Positions 1-6,184 of a stretch of DNA of 64,000 nt are shown piece after piece. The stretch comes from Luteibaculum sp964627445 (GTDB taxonomy: Bacteria > Bacteroidota > Bacteroidia > Flavobacteriales_D > Luteibaculaceae). The position numbers and the translations under genes were made by a program. Every line of letters begins with the position of its first letter. The stretch's first letter is position 1. The stretch is taken from assembly GCA_964627445.1 (NCBI GenBank), contig CAZVJF010000012.1, forward strand, positions 19,377 to 83,376, given 5' to 3'. The notes below the pieces were generated by a model. That model saw only the letters and a program-made list of their open reading frames with translations, was not told where the DNA came from and did no database searches.

Positions 1-118
1 CCTCCTGGGCCGTATCAAAAGTAAAGCTGGAGGTGAGGTAGAGCGGCACACTGTGCTCTTTGTTCTCGGTACGGGCTATGCGTTGGCGTATGGCTAGGGT
101 TTCGAATTTGTTGGACAT
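1..118 (-). CDS. metZ: O-succinylhomoserine sulfhydrylase-like enzyme, 5' end only
   Basis: Only the first 39 codons are inside the window; the gene runs off the left edge. The start codon is the ATG complementary to 116-118. The readable N-terminus (MSNKFETLAIR, then ARTENKEHSVPLYLTSSFTF) matches the entry of PLP-dependent trans-sulfuration enzymes of the Cys/Met metabolism family, which make homocysteine or cystathionine from activated homoserine in the cytoplasm. It lies 2 bases behind the OsmC gene, so both are probably one transcript under the SAM-I riboswitch at 610-714, which fits a methionine-pathway role. Whether it is MetZ, MetB or a related lyase cannot be settled from this piece; the PLP lysine lies outside the window. 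Confidence 0.75.
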   Translation of the reverse strand, partial: MSNKFETLAIRQRIARTENKEHSVPLYLTSSFTFDTAQE

Positions 119-120
119 GA

Positions 121-528
121 TTACAGGATTTTAAAGCTGCACTGAATGCGTGCGGTTTGTTCTAAGATTTTGTGTACCGAGCAGTATTTCTCGGCACTGA
201 GGTTGATGGCTTTTTGCACTTTGTCGGGATCTACAGAGCCGCTCAGCTCTAGCTCCAGGTGGATTTCCTCGAAGGTGCTGGGCGTAGCATTGCTGCGGGT
301 GGCTTTGGCTACTGCGCGGTATGCGGTAATGCTTTGCTTTTGCTTGTAGAGGATGTTGAGCACATCGATGGACAGGCAGCCCGCTAGGCCCACCAACACC
401 AGTTGCATGGGGCGAAAGCCGCTATTGCCTGCTTCTAAGCTGGGTGCGGCACACAGGGGAATGCTTACCTCTCCGTTGCTGGCGGTAAAAGCAAAGTTTT
501 TTTGCGATCGTAATACTTCTATTTCCAT
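121..528 (-). CDS. OsmC/Ohr family protein
   Basis: A 135-residue protein of the OsmC-like fold. Both redox cysteines are in their usual settings: VGLAGCLSIDVLNIL (Cys 51) and EKYCSVHKIL (Cys 115). Members reduce organic hydroperoxides with these thiols in the cytoplasm; this shorter YhfA-like subgroup has no firmly known substrate. It is the first gene after the SAM-I riboswitch and ends 2 bases before the metZ-like gene, so it is probably co-regulated with methionine synthesis. That suggests a sulfur-linked role, but this is inference from context. The ATG at 526-528 is the only sensible start. Confidence 0.85.
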   Translation of the reverse strand: MEIEVLRSQKNFAFTASNGEVSIPLCAAPSLEAGNSGFRPMQLVLVGLAGCLSIDVLNILYKQKQSITAYRAVAKATRSNATPSTFEEIHLELELSGSVDPDKVQKAINLSAEKYCSVHKILEQTARIQCSFKIL

Positions 529-609
529 TCCTAAAATTTAGTATCCAGAATGGAGGAAACAAAAACCTGCTGCGATGTAAAAGGGGGTTGAAACTTTCGG
601 TTTCGCACG

Positions 610-714
610 CTTATCATCCTCTGGCGAGCCAGAGCAGGAAGTAGCACCTTTTCCGCAGTCTACGGCTGGTTGCTAAGGTTTCACAGGGCCTTTCCCTCCA
701 CCTTTCTGGATAAG
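610..714 (-). promoter_or_regulatory. SAM-I riboswitch (S-box leader)
   Basis: Read on the minus strand, the element opens with CTTATC (709-714) and closes with the complementary GATAAG (610-615), forming P1. Between them are the hallmarks of the class: AGAAAGGTGGAGGGAAAGGC, CCCTGTGAAACC, TTAGCAACC, then GGTGCTACTTCCTGC and GATGATAAG. SAM-I aptamers bind S-adenosylmethionine and shut down sulfur and methionine genes. It sits about 80 bases upstream of the OsmC start and some 20 bases after a TATATTTG promoter box. No clear intrinsic terminator was seen between P1 and the OsmC gene, so the switching mode (transcription or initiation) is undecided. Confidence 0.95.
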
Positions 715-733
715 TGATGTAAAGAACTGGCGG

Positions 734-741
734 CAAATATA
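734..741 (-). promoter_or_regulatory. -7 promoter box for riboswitch-osmC-metZ
   Basis: On the minus strand 734-741 reads TATATTTG, an exact match to the Bacteroidota -7 consensus TAnnTTTG. Transcription would begin near 728, about 14 bases before the riboswitch P1 stem, giving a leader of about 200 bases ahead of the OsmC start codon. No clear TTTG -33 box is seen. Confidence 0.6.
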
Positions 742-804
742 GGAAGATCTTTAAGAATTAAATTCGGCTGGAATGAAATTTAGGCGGGTTGGATAGATTT
801 TTAT

Positions 805-1192
805 TTGTTGGAGTTATGGAACACCGCATACATACTCGCAATCCCGACCATTGCCCACACCCAGTTACACGCTACGAACTGCTCCAGCAGGCCCTCCCCC
901 TCTCCCCTAAAAAACCGGGTGGCCCTAGCAGTAAATAAGCCGAAAGGACTATATTTAACGCAAAGTCCATAAAAATCCCTCAGCCCATGCAGCACTATGC
1001 CTTACCCGTACTTATCCGAAGGAGGAACCGATACCCTATTCATTCAAGAATTATTAGGCCATAACAGCCTAAATACAACCGCTATTTACGCGCATGTGAG
1101 CCAAAAATCCTTGCAAAATATCAGGAGTCCCTTAGACCAAATATTCCCCTCTAAAACACTGAATAACAATAACTTAAAACCATAACCGACAA
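805..1192. mobile_element. candidate cassette 0 carrying a recombinase relic
   Basis: The left end reads TTGTTGGAGTTATGG (805-819) and the right end CCATAACCGACAA (1180-1192). The reverse complement of the right end is TTGTCGGTTATGG, the same as the left apart from one substitution and a 2-base insertion. These paired ends enclose the tyrosine-recombinase relic and mark the first and weakest unit of the cassette-like array. The first 150 bases hold no convincing gene; a 64-codon minus-strand reading frame at 801-995 looks like chance. Confidence 0.45.
960..1185 (+). pseudogene. tyrosine recombinase (phage integrase/XerD type), C-terminal relic
   Basis: From 997 the reading frame gives GGTDTLFIQELLGHNSLNTT, then AIYAHVSQKSLQNIRSP, the classic C-terminus of tyrosine recombinases, with the LLGH histidine box and the catalytic tyrosine in IYAHVS. 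Upstream, in another frame from about 960, are residues like IPQPMQHYALP, which resemble the HxLRHSFAT box but have lost the catalytic arginine. The relic is therefore truncated and frameshifted near 1005. It cannot be active. Its family is that of integron integrases and Xer proteins, but too little remains to say which. Its place at the head of the cassette-like array may be meaningful. Confidence 0.7.
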
Positions 1193-1235
1193 AAGCGTGT
1201 ATCACGCACTGTCCCGATACACAGATGTTGGCAGC
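1187..1235. repeat. attC-like hairpin junction between cassettes 0 and A
   Basis: Outer cores CGAC (1187-1190) and GTTG (1227-1230) bracket a perfect 7-base arm pair GTGTATC (1197-1203) and GATACAC (1216-1222) around the loop ACGCACTGTCCC. There is no T-run, so it is not an intrinsic terminator. The right core continues as GTTGGCAGC, which pairs with the far end of the next unit at 2777-2785. Confidence 0.6.
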
Positions 1236-2785
1236 AAGCTAAAACGATTACGCTGAATGAAACTAAAAAAGATTAACATAACTCAATTCCGCCACTTGCA
1301 GAATTTGGAATTTGATTTTGGAAAAGTCCTTACGGTCATTGCTGGAGGAAATGGTATCGGTAAAACCTCACTCTTAGGAATTATTGGGCATGTCTTTAAG
1401 TATGGACCAGACCCTAAAAATCTATTTAGCAACAGATTTGAAACCAAATATTCGCAAGTATTTCGGTTCTCAAGACAACACGATACATTCAACTATAAAT
1501 ACAGAATCACTTTTGATGATGGCACTAGCAGAAACGCAGAATTACGGATTGTACAGGAAAATAATAGAACAAGACATAGAATAGATGTAGGAGGACGTGT
1601 ACGTGGTGGTGGTAAAATTAAAAAGCCTGTTATCTATTTAAGCCTGAAAAGACTCATTCCATTAGCAGAAGAGAGAACCGTTAAACTCGGCAAGGAAAAT
1701 CTTGATGCAGGCGACATAGTGAAATACAACACGTTATATAATAGAATCTTATCCACCACTGAATCGATAATTCCAATTCATACAAAATCCAGTAATAAAT
1801 ACTCCTTTTCTCCGACAACGGGCAACTATGATGTTCATGGCATTTCTTCTGGACAGGATAATTTGGGTCAGATAATATTGGCCATTTTATCCTTCGAAAA
1901 ACTGAAAGAAACTCAAGAAGATTATGAGGGAGGAGTACTATTGATAGATGAAATTGACGCTACTCTATACCCGGCCGCACAAAAAAACCTTTTGAAAATA
2001 CTGTTAGAGAAGGGCCAAGAATTAGATCTGCAAATTATTTTCACAACACACTCTTCTGATATCATGAACCTTCTAGCTTCCCGCAGAGGTTCAAGATTTA
2101 AGAATCACACGAATTTTGTTGGATTAACCAATTCGCTTGGAAATGTTGAGGTTAAACAAGGTCAAAGCGAACTAAAGAGCATTCTCGCTGATATAAACCA
2201 TGAAGCAATTTCGCTAGTTCAACCCAAAAAGATTAATGTCTATTTTGAGGACAATGAGGCTAAGTGCTTTTATGCAGGAATAGTGAATACTGAGAACTTA
2301 GATTGCGATCTTAATTATAAAGATTCAAGTATTAGTTGTGGAACATACAAGACACTCATTGACAAAGGATTTGAAGAATTTTTTCGAAGCATAGTTGTAC
2401 TTGATGGAGATTTCAAAGAAACCATGACAACTACCGATGACAACACATTGGTATTCCTGCCAGGAGAAGAAAGACCTGAAAATATTGTGAAAGATTTTCT
2501 TTCGAATTTACCTGAAGATGATAGCTTCTGGGATAATGAATTTAACTATACAAAAAGAGTTTTTCTTCAAAATATTGATGGGGTTGCGAACGACCGTGTT
2601 GCAATGAAACGGTGGTTTAATGAAGAACTTAAATACTGGGGTATAGATGGAACTACCTTGTTCAAAAGGTGGGCCGACCTCAATCCGGATGAGACAACGG
2701 CAATAAACATTAGAACCCAACACATTGTCAACCGAATCCTTGAGAACTATATTGAGGTTATGACAAATTAAAGCCAGCTGCCAAC
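1227..2785. mobile_element. integron-like cassette A (OLD-like ATPase gene)
   Basis: The unit starts GTTGGCAGC (1227-1235) and ends GCTGCCAAC (2777-2785), exact reverse complements over 9 bases, and holds exactly one gene that fills nearly the whole span. In integrons the two ends of a cassette are complementary in this way because they form one attC site when the cassette is circular. The neighbouring unit uses a different extension (GTTGGCACCC), so this is not a fixed terminal repeat. Confidence 0.6.
1257..2771 (+). CDS. OLD-like AAA ATPase with TOPRIM-like C-terminus
   Basis: A 504-residue protein with an ABC/SMC-type ATPase head: Walker A GGNGIGKTS (30-38), signature-like SSGQ (197-200), Walker B VLLIDEID (227-234) and H-loop TTHS (263-266). 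The C-terminal part has an acidic stretch VYFEDNEAK (about 328-336), then VVLDGD (380-385) and an ENIVKDF box, resembling a TOPRIM nuclease site. This is the layout of overcoming-lysogenization-defect (OLD) nucleases, several of which act in phage defence. No partner helicase (GajB type) lies next to it. It is a single-gene cassette, AT-richer than the chromosome. Function in defence is inferred from family and context. Confidence 0.75.
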   Translation: MKLKKINITQFRHLQNLEFDFGKVLTVIAGGNGIGKTSLLGIIGHVFKYGPDPKNLFSNRFETKYSQVFRFSRQHDTFNYKYRITFDDGTSRNAELRIVQENNRTRHRIDVGGRVRGGGKIKKPVIYLSLKRLIPLAEERTVKLGKENLDAGDIVKYNTLYNRILSTTESIIPIHTKSSNKYSFSPTTGNYDVHGISSGQDNLGQIILAILSFEKLKETQEDYEGGVLLIDEIDATLYPAAQKNLLKILLEKGQELDLQIIFTTHSSDIMNLLASRRGSRFKNHTNFVGLTNSLGNVEVKQGQSELKSILADINHEAISLVQPKKINVYFEDNEAKCFYAGIVNTENLDCDLNYKDSSISCGTYKTLIDKGFEEFFRSIVVLDGDFKETMTTTDDNTLVFLPGEERPENIVKDFLSNLPEDDSFWDNEFNYTKRVFLQNIDGVANDRVAMKRWFNEELKYWGIDGTTLFKRWADLNPDETTAINIRTQHIVNRILENYIEVMTN

Positions 2786-2841
2786 AAAACCTATACGCAA
2801 TGCCCTGCGGGACACTGCGCATAGCCAAACCGTTGGCACCC
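2777..2841. repeat. attC-like hairpin junction between cassettes A and B
   Basis: The site reads GCTGCCAAC, a stem-loop, then GTTGGCACCC. The inner arms TATACGCA (2792-2799) and TGCGCATA (2816-2823) pair at 7 of 8 positions and continue as CCC-TGC-GGG at the tip, with unpaired bases on one side only. The inner TGCCAAC and GTTGGCA also pair with each other. The outer extensions do not pair across the site (GC against CCC) but each pairs with the far end of its own gene unit. This matches integron attC sites shared by two neighbouring cassettes. Confidence 0.65.
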
Positions 2842-4948
2842 ATTAAAACGAAACAAAAACTATGAATGCAATATTGAAAAAGTTTAGAGTAACGAAATTT
2901 AGATCGATAAAGGATTCAGGTTGGATTTCAACTGATGAACTTACTTGCTTGGTCGGAACAAATGAATCAGGGAAAACTAATTTATTGGTCGCTTTATGGA
3001 AACTTAATCCAGCCAATAATGAACCAATTACACCTTTAATTGACTATCCGAGAAAACAATATGTTGACTACCGAGACACTAATGGTGAAGAGATATTCAT
3101 ACAAGCAGAACTTGAGTTATCTGATGCTGTTTCGGAAGAAATATCCGATGAACTCGGATTTCATAAAGAACTTGTCAAAACCGTTCGAATTGGCAGGAAG
3201 TATAACGGTGAATACGAAATTGAATTTCCCATTTCTCAATTATCGACAATTCCGTCTAGCGAATTAAGCTCAATTCTCGAAAATGTACTCAGACAATTCT
3301 CAAAGTCAGAATTACAAACCAAAGAAGATGAATCAACTCTCTCTGACATTCAAAAAAAATTGACTGAGCTTCACGAGAAATCAAAGAAGAAAGAAGAAAT
3401 TAAACAAGAAGACGTAGTCGCCATTGAAGATGAATTTGACAGTTTCATTTCAAGCAATTACAAGAGAAAACTTAACATAAACAGTTTCTTTAATGACAAG
3501 CTAAAACCCAGATTTTCAAAATTGATTTCTGTTTTTGAAGAGAATGGAATATCAACAAACGAAACTGTTGATGGGATAATCAAAGAAAATCTACCCTCTT
3601 TTGTTTACTATTCAGATTATGGGAATCTTGATTCTGAAATCTATTTACCACATGTAATTGATAATCTTAAAAGGAATGACCTTGGTGAAAAAGAAAGAGC
3701 CAAAGTTAGAAGCCTGAAAGTCTTATTCGAGTTTGTTAGACTTTCACCAAATGAAATTCTTGAACTTGGAAAAGAAACAATCCAAAATGTAACTGATGCA
3801 ACTATTGAGTCTGAAAAAGACAAGAAAAAGAAACGGGAAATTTTATTGCAATCCGCTTCAAATAAATTAACTCAAGAGTTTAAAGAATGGTGGAAACAAG
3901 GCAATTACAGATTCAGATTTCAAGCTGACGGAAATCATTTTCGAATATGGGTAAGTGATGATTTACGGACAGAAGAAGTGGAACTTGAAGGAAGAAGTCG
4001 TGGACTTCAATGGTTTTTTAGCTTTTTCTTAGTCTTTCTTGTAGAAAGCAAGGATTCACACTCAAATTGCATACTTCTACTCGATGAGCCAGGCTTATCT
4101 CTTCATCCAATCGCTCAATTCAACCTAATTGATTTTTTCAATTCCTTATCAGGAGAGAACCAACTTTTGTATACAACTCACTCACCATTTTTGGTTGATC
4201 CAAATGACTTGGGTAATGTGAAAGCACTTTATGTCGGAGATGATGGAACTTCGATAATTTCAGAAGACTTGCGAGCTAACGAAAAGATTGCGGAAAAGTC
4301 AATTTACCCAATTCATGCTGCAATTGGCTTAACCGTAAGTGATACACTTTTATTAGGGAGTGTACCTGTATTAGTAGAAGGTCCTTCTGACCAAATTTAT
4401 CTTCAACTAATCAAGAATCACTTAATAGGTCTATCAAAATTCAACCTTGGAAAAGAACTTGTTTTTATTCCAACAGGCGGAGTAAAAGGAATGTCACCAG
4501 TGATTAAAATACTGCTAGGAAGAGAAAATGAACTGCCAATTGCCCTAATGGATTCAGACAAGCAAGGGGAACAGAAGATAAAACAACTGAGAAATGGTCT
4601 TTACAAAGACGAGAAGGAGAAGGTAATTCCTGTTGCTGATATACTTGGCGAAGGAGAGTATGAAATTGAAGACTTGTTGCCAAATGATGAGCTTGCCCGA
4701 GTGTTTTCCAAGAAATTTAGGGGAGATAAAACGGAAGACTTTGAGTACATCTACGACAAGTCAAAACCAATAGTTGACCAAATGGAAGACTTTGCTAAAA
4801 CCAACGGAATCGAACTTGAACTTGGATGGAAAGTTGATCTCGCAAAAGATTTCCAAAAGATCTTTGATAGAATAAAAGATAGAATTGAAGAAGAACTAAT
4901 TGGAAAATGGGAAGAACTGTTTAAGAAAATAAAATAACGGGTGCCAAC
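2832..4948. mobile_element. integron-like cassette B (OLD nuclease gene)
   Basis: Begins GTTGGCACCC (2832-2841) and ends GGGTGCCAAC (4939-4948): a perfect 10-base inverted match enclosing a single gene with only about 20 bases before its start and 1 base after its stop. The 3' side runs directly into an IS110-type relic instead of an intact hairpin. Confidence 0.65.
2862..4937 (+). CDS. OLD family ATP-dependent endonuclease (AAA + TOPRIM)
   Basis: A 691-residue protein. Walker A GTNESGKT (32-39) is followed by a charged helical insertion rich in K and E (about 145-190), then Walker B ILLLDEPG (about 403-410), H-loop TTHS (about 437-440), and a clear TOPRIM domain: VLVEGPSD (about 503-510), a GGVKGM turn and ALMDSD (about 561-566) with the metal-binding DxD. 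OLD proteins hydrolyse ATP and nick DNA; class 1 members act alone, class 2 with a UvrD-like partner as in Gabija. No helicase is adjacent, so a class 1 type is likelier. Walker A is NESGKT, as is common in this family. It is the second OLD-like protein in a row, but the two sequences are clearly different. Confidence 0.85.
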   Translation: MNAILKKFRVTKFRSIKDSGWISTDELTCLVGTNESGKTNLLVALWKLNPANNEPITPLIDYPRKQYVDYRDTNGEEIFIQAELELSDAVSEEISDELGFHKELVKTVRIGRKYNGEYEIEFPISQLSTIPSSELSSILENVLRQFSKSELQTKEDESTLSDIQKKLTELHEKSKKKEEIKQEDVVAIEDEFDSFISSNYKRKLNINSFFNDKLKPRFSKLISVFEENGISTNETVDGIIKENLPSFVYYSDYGNLDSEIYLPHVIDNLKRNDLGEKERAKVRSLKVLFEFVRLSPNEILELGKETIQNVTDATIESEKDKKKKREILLQSASNKLTQEFKEWWKQGNYRFRFQADGNHFRIWVSDDLRTEEVELEGRSRGLQWFFSFFLVFLVESKDSHSNCILLLDEPGLSLHPIAQFNLIDFFNSLSGENQLLYTTHSPFLVDPNDLGNVKALYVGDDGTSIISEDLRANEKIAEKSIYPIHAAIGLTVSDTLLLGSVPVLVEGPSDQIYLQLIKNHLIGLSKFNLGKELVFIPTGGVKGMSPVIKILLGRENELPIALMDSDKQGEQKIKQLRNGLYKDEKEKVIPVADILGEGEYEIEDLLPNDELARVFSKKFRGDKTEDFEYIYDKSKPIVDQMEDFAKTNGIELELGWKVDLAKDFQKIFDRIKDRIEEELIGKWEELFKKIK

Positions 4949-5372
4949 AATGATCTGAGCTGAAATCCAAGCTTTAATATCATTTTTAACATTTCATAGA
5001 TAGTACTTTTCTAGGCACGTAATTCGGGTCGTACATCATGCCGCTTTGGGCTATAGCAAAAGCCTGTTTCAGGAGCTTGTTGCAGATCGTAATTAGGGCT
5101 AGTTTTTACTTTTTCCTTTGGCTACCAGCCGCTCATATAATGCTTTACACTGCGGATTGCGTGCACAGGCTGTAAAACTGCACATAAACAGGTGATTTCT
5201 CACGTTGGGCTCTCCTGCTTTGCTTTTGCGAGTTTTGCCACAAAGGTTATCGCGCAGGATTTCAAATCCTGTGTAGCACTATCCCTGCTGTTTTTTATGC
5301 CTCGTTTATCCTTAACAAGGGATCTCCATTGGATGCTTTATAGTAACTTCGGTAAACATACGAGCCGAGGAC
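4949..5372 (-). mobile_element. IS110-family remnant 1
   Basis: This stretch lies exactly between the CAAC ending cassette B and the GTTG opening the Fic cassette. Its left edge, AATGATCTGAGCTGAAATCC, recurs at 6185 and 8457. It holds a transposase relic on the minus strand (4986-5250), then the palindrome CGCAGGATT-tca-AATCCTGTG at 5253-5273. The 100 bases after that hold no gene. Its outer right edge (GAGGAC before GTTG) resembles the GCGAGGACTCCC edge of remnant 2. An internal deletion has removed the transposase N-terminus. Confidence 0.65.
4986..5250 (-). pseudogene. IS110-family transposase, C-terminal fragment
   Basis: Minus-strand translation gives GKTRKSKAGEPNVRNHLFMC and RNPQCKALYERLVAKGKSKN, then a stop; after a frameshift near 5100 it continues LALITICNKLLKQAFAIAQS and ends VPRKVLSMKC. 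This is the C-terminal domain of IS110/IS116/IS902 transposases (Transposase_20). The DEDD catalytic N-terminus is missing, and with the frameshift the copy is dead. A second, shorter copy at 6222-6345 is nearly identical over its last 38 residues. Confidence 0.8.
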
Positions 5373-5404
5373 GTTGTGTTTAATAAGTGTTCTGACGAAA
5401 CATT

Positions 5405-5412
5405 TACCTTTG
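5405..5412 (+). promoter_or_regulatory. leaderless promoter of the Fic gene
   Basis: TACCTTTG matches the TAnnTTTG -7 consensus and lies only 4 bases before the ATG at 5417, so the message is probably leaderless. The facing antitoxin candidate has the same spacing. Confidence 0.55.
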
Positions 5413-5416
5413 GATA

Positions 5417-6001
5417 ATGAACAACCAAACCAACTGGACTCCAGGACCGGAAGAGAACAAATTAAACCTTACCGATTTTGATCAAATCAATCAAAAGGAA
5501 GCGGAAGGTCTCATCAAGTCTGAGTTACAGTTGTTCGATTTGGAAGAAGATGAGGACATTTCCGTCACTAAAATTCTTGAACTACATAAGATAGCTTTTG
5601 AAGCCTTGTACGATTGGGCAGGTAAATGGAGGACAGTAAAGGTATCCGTGGGACAAATAAACCCACCTTCTCCAAAGAAAATTCCCAACCTGATGTATCA
5701 ATACATCGATAATCTAAATTTTAAAGTTAGTAATGCGAAAAACAAAGCTGAACAACTTCAAGCTATTGTTTATGGTCATTACGAATTCATTAAAATCCAC
5801 CCTTTTAATAACGGAAATGGACGAACGGGGCGTTTAATAATGAATTGGGTCTGCTTGAAATTTGGGTACAAGCCAATAACACTTTATTCCAGAGAAGGTG
5901 AGTCTAGAAAAACCTACATCGAAGCTCTTCAAAAAGCGGATGACGGTAACTTTAAGCCTTTAGAAAACCTGATTGAAGTAGAACTTGAATTATTTAGCTG
6001 A
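5417..6001 (+). CDS. Fic family protein (adenylyltransferase-type)
   Basis: A 194-residue Fic protein. The catalytic motif is HPFNNGNGRTGR (128-139), with the essential histidine, the GNGR anion loop and the second arginine; the usual Asp/Glu after HPF is Asn, a variation that may alter the transferred group. Fic enzymes usually move AMP from ATP onto protein hydroxyls. No (S/T)xxxE(G/N) inhibitory helix was found in the protein itself, so it would be a class I Fic needing a separate antitoxin; a candidate lies convergent at 5990-6154. The gene ends 12 bases inside that frame. It fills cassette C and has its own promoter box. Target unknown. Confidence 0.85.
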   Translation: MNNQTNWTPGPEENKLNLTDFDQINQKEAEGLIKSELQLFDLEEDEDISVTKILELHKIAFEALYDWAGKWRTVKVSVGQINPPSPKKIPNLMYQYIDNLNFKVSNAKNKAEQLQAIVYGHYEFIKIHPFNNGNGRTGRLIMNWVCLKFGYKPITLYSREGESRKTYIEALQKADDGNFKPLENLIEVELELFS

Positions 6002-6154
6002 TCTCAACTTCAAAAGCTTCAGAACTAACCTTGATAAAATTTTACGAGAAACTGTCTGATTCTCCAGAGCCATCGTAGAGTAAACATCTCTTACAACGAT
6101 CTCTTGAACCGATTTAGCACTTGATAACTGGCGGTATTTCTCCGAAAACTTCAT
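5990..6154 (-). CDS. candidate Fic antitoxin with inhibitory-helix motif
   Basis: A 54-residue frame starting at the ATG complementary to 6152-6154, convergent with the Fic gene and overlapping its end by 12 bases. It contains STMALENQ, which fits the Fic inhibition motif (S/T)xxxE(G/N) found in VbhA-type antitoxins, and this motif is missing from the neighbouring Fic protein. A -7 box TATCTTTG (complement of 6159-6166) lies 4 bases before the ATG, the same leaderless spacing as the toxin. Known class I antitoxins are usually encoded upstream in the same direction, so the convergent layout is unusual. The function is inferred from the motif and from sharing the cassette. Confidence 0.5.
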   Translation of the reverse strand: MKFSEKYRQLSSAKSVQEIVVRDVYSTMALENQTVSRKILSRLVLKLLKLRSAK

Positions 6155-6158
6155 GAAA

Positions 6159-6166
6159 CAAAGATA
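6159..6166 (-). promoter_or_regulatory. leaderless promoter of the antitoxin candidate
   Basis: The minus strand reads TATCTTTG, a TAnnTTTG match, followed by TTTC and the ATG. This mirrors the promoter of the Fic gene at the other end of the cassette. Confidence 0.5.
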
Positions 6167-6184
6167 AGAATTACTAAACACAAC

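Larger units (their letters stand above)
5373..6184. mobile_element. integron-like cassette C (Fic protein plus candidate antitoxin)
   Basis: Starts GTTGTGTTTAATAA (5373-5386) and ends TTACTAAACACAAC (6171-6184), reverse complements at 13 of 14 positions. Inside are a Fic gene on the plus strand and a small convergent gene on the minus strand, consistent with a toxin-antitoxin cassette. IS110-type relics flank both sides. Confidence 0.6.

Noticed and set aside
801..995. 64-codon minus-strand reading frame
   Set aside because: No recognisable similarity, and it overlaps the recombinase relic and the cassette end; it looks like chance.
2862..4937. Gabija system (GajA with GajB)
   Set aside because: The protein is OLD-like but no UvrD-like helicase is adjacent, and the next gene is a separate cassette with a Fic protein.
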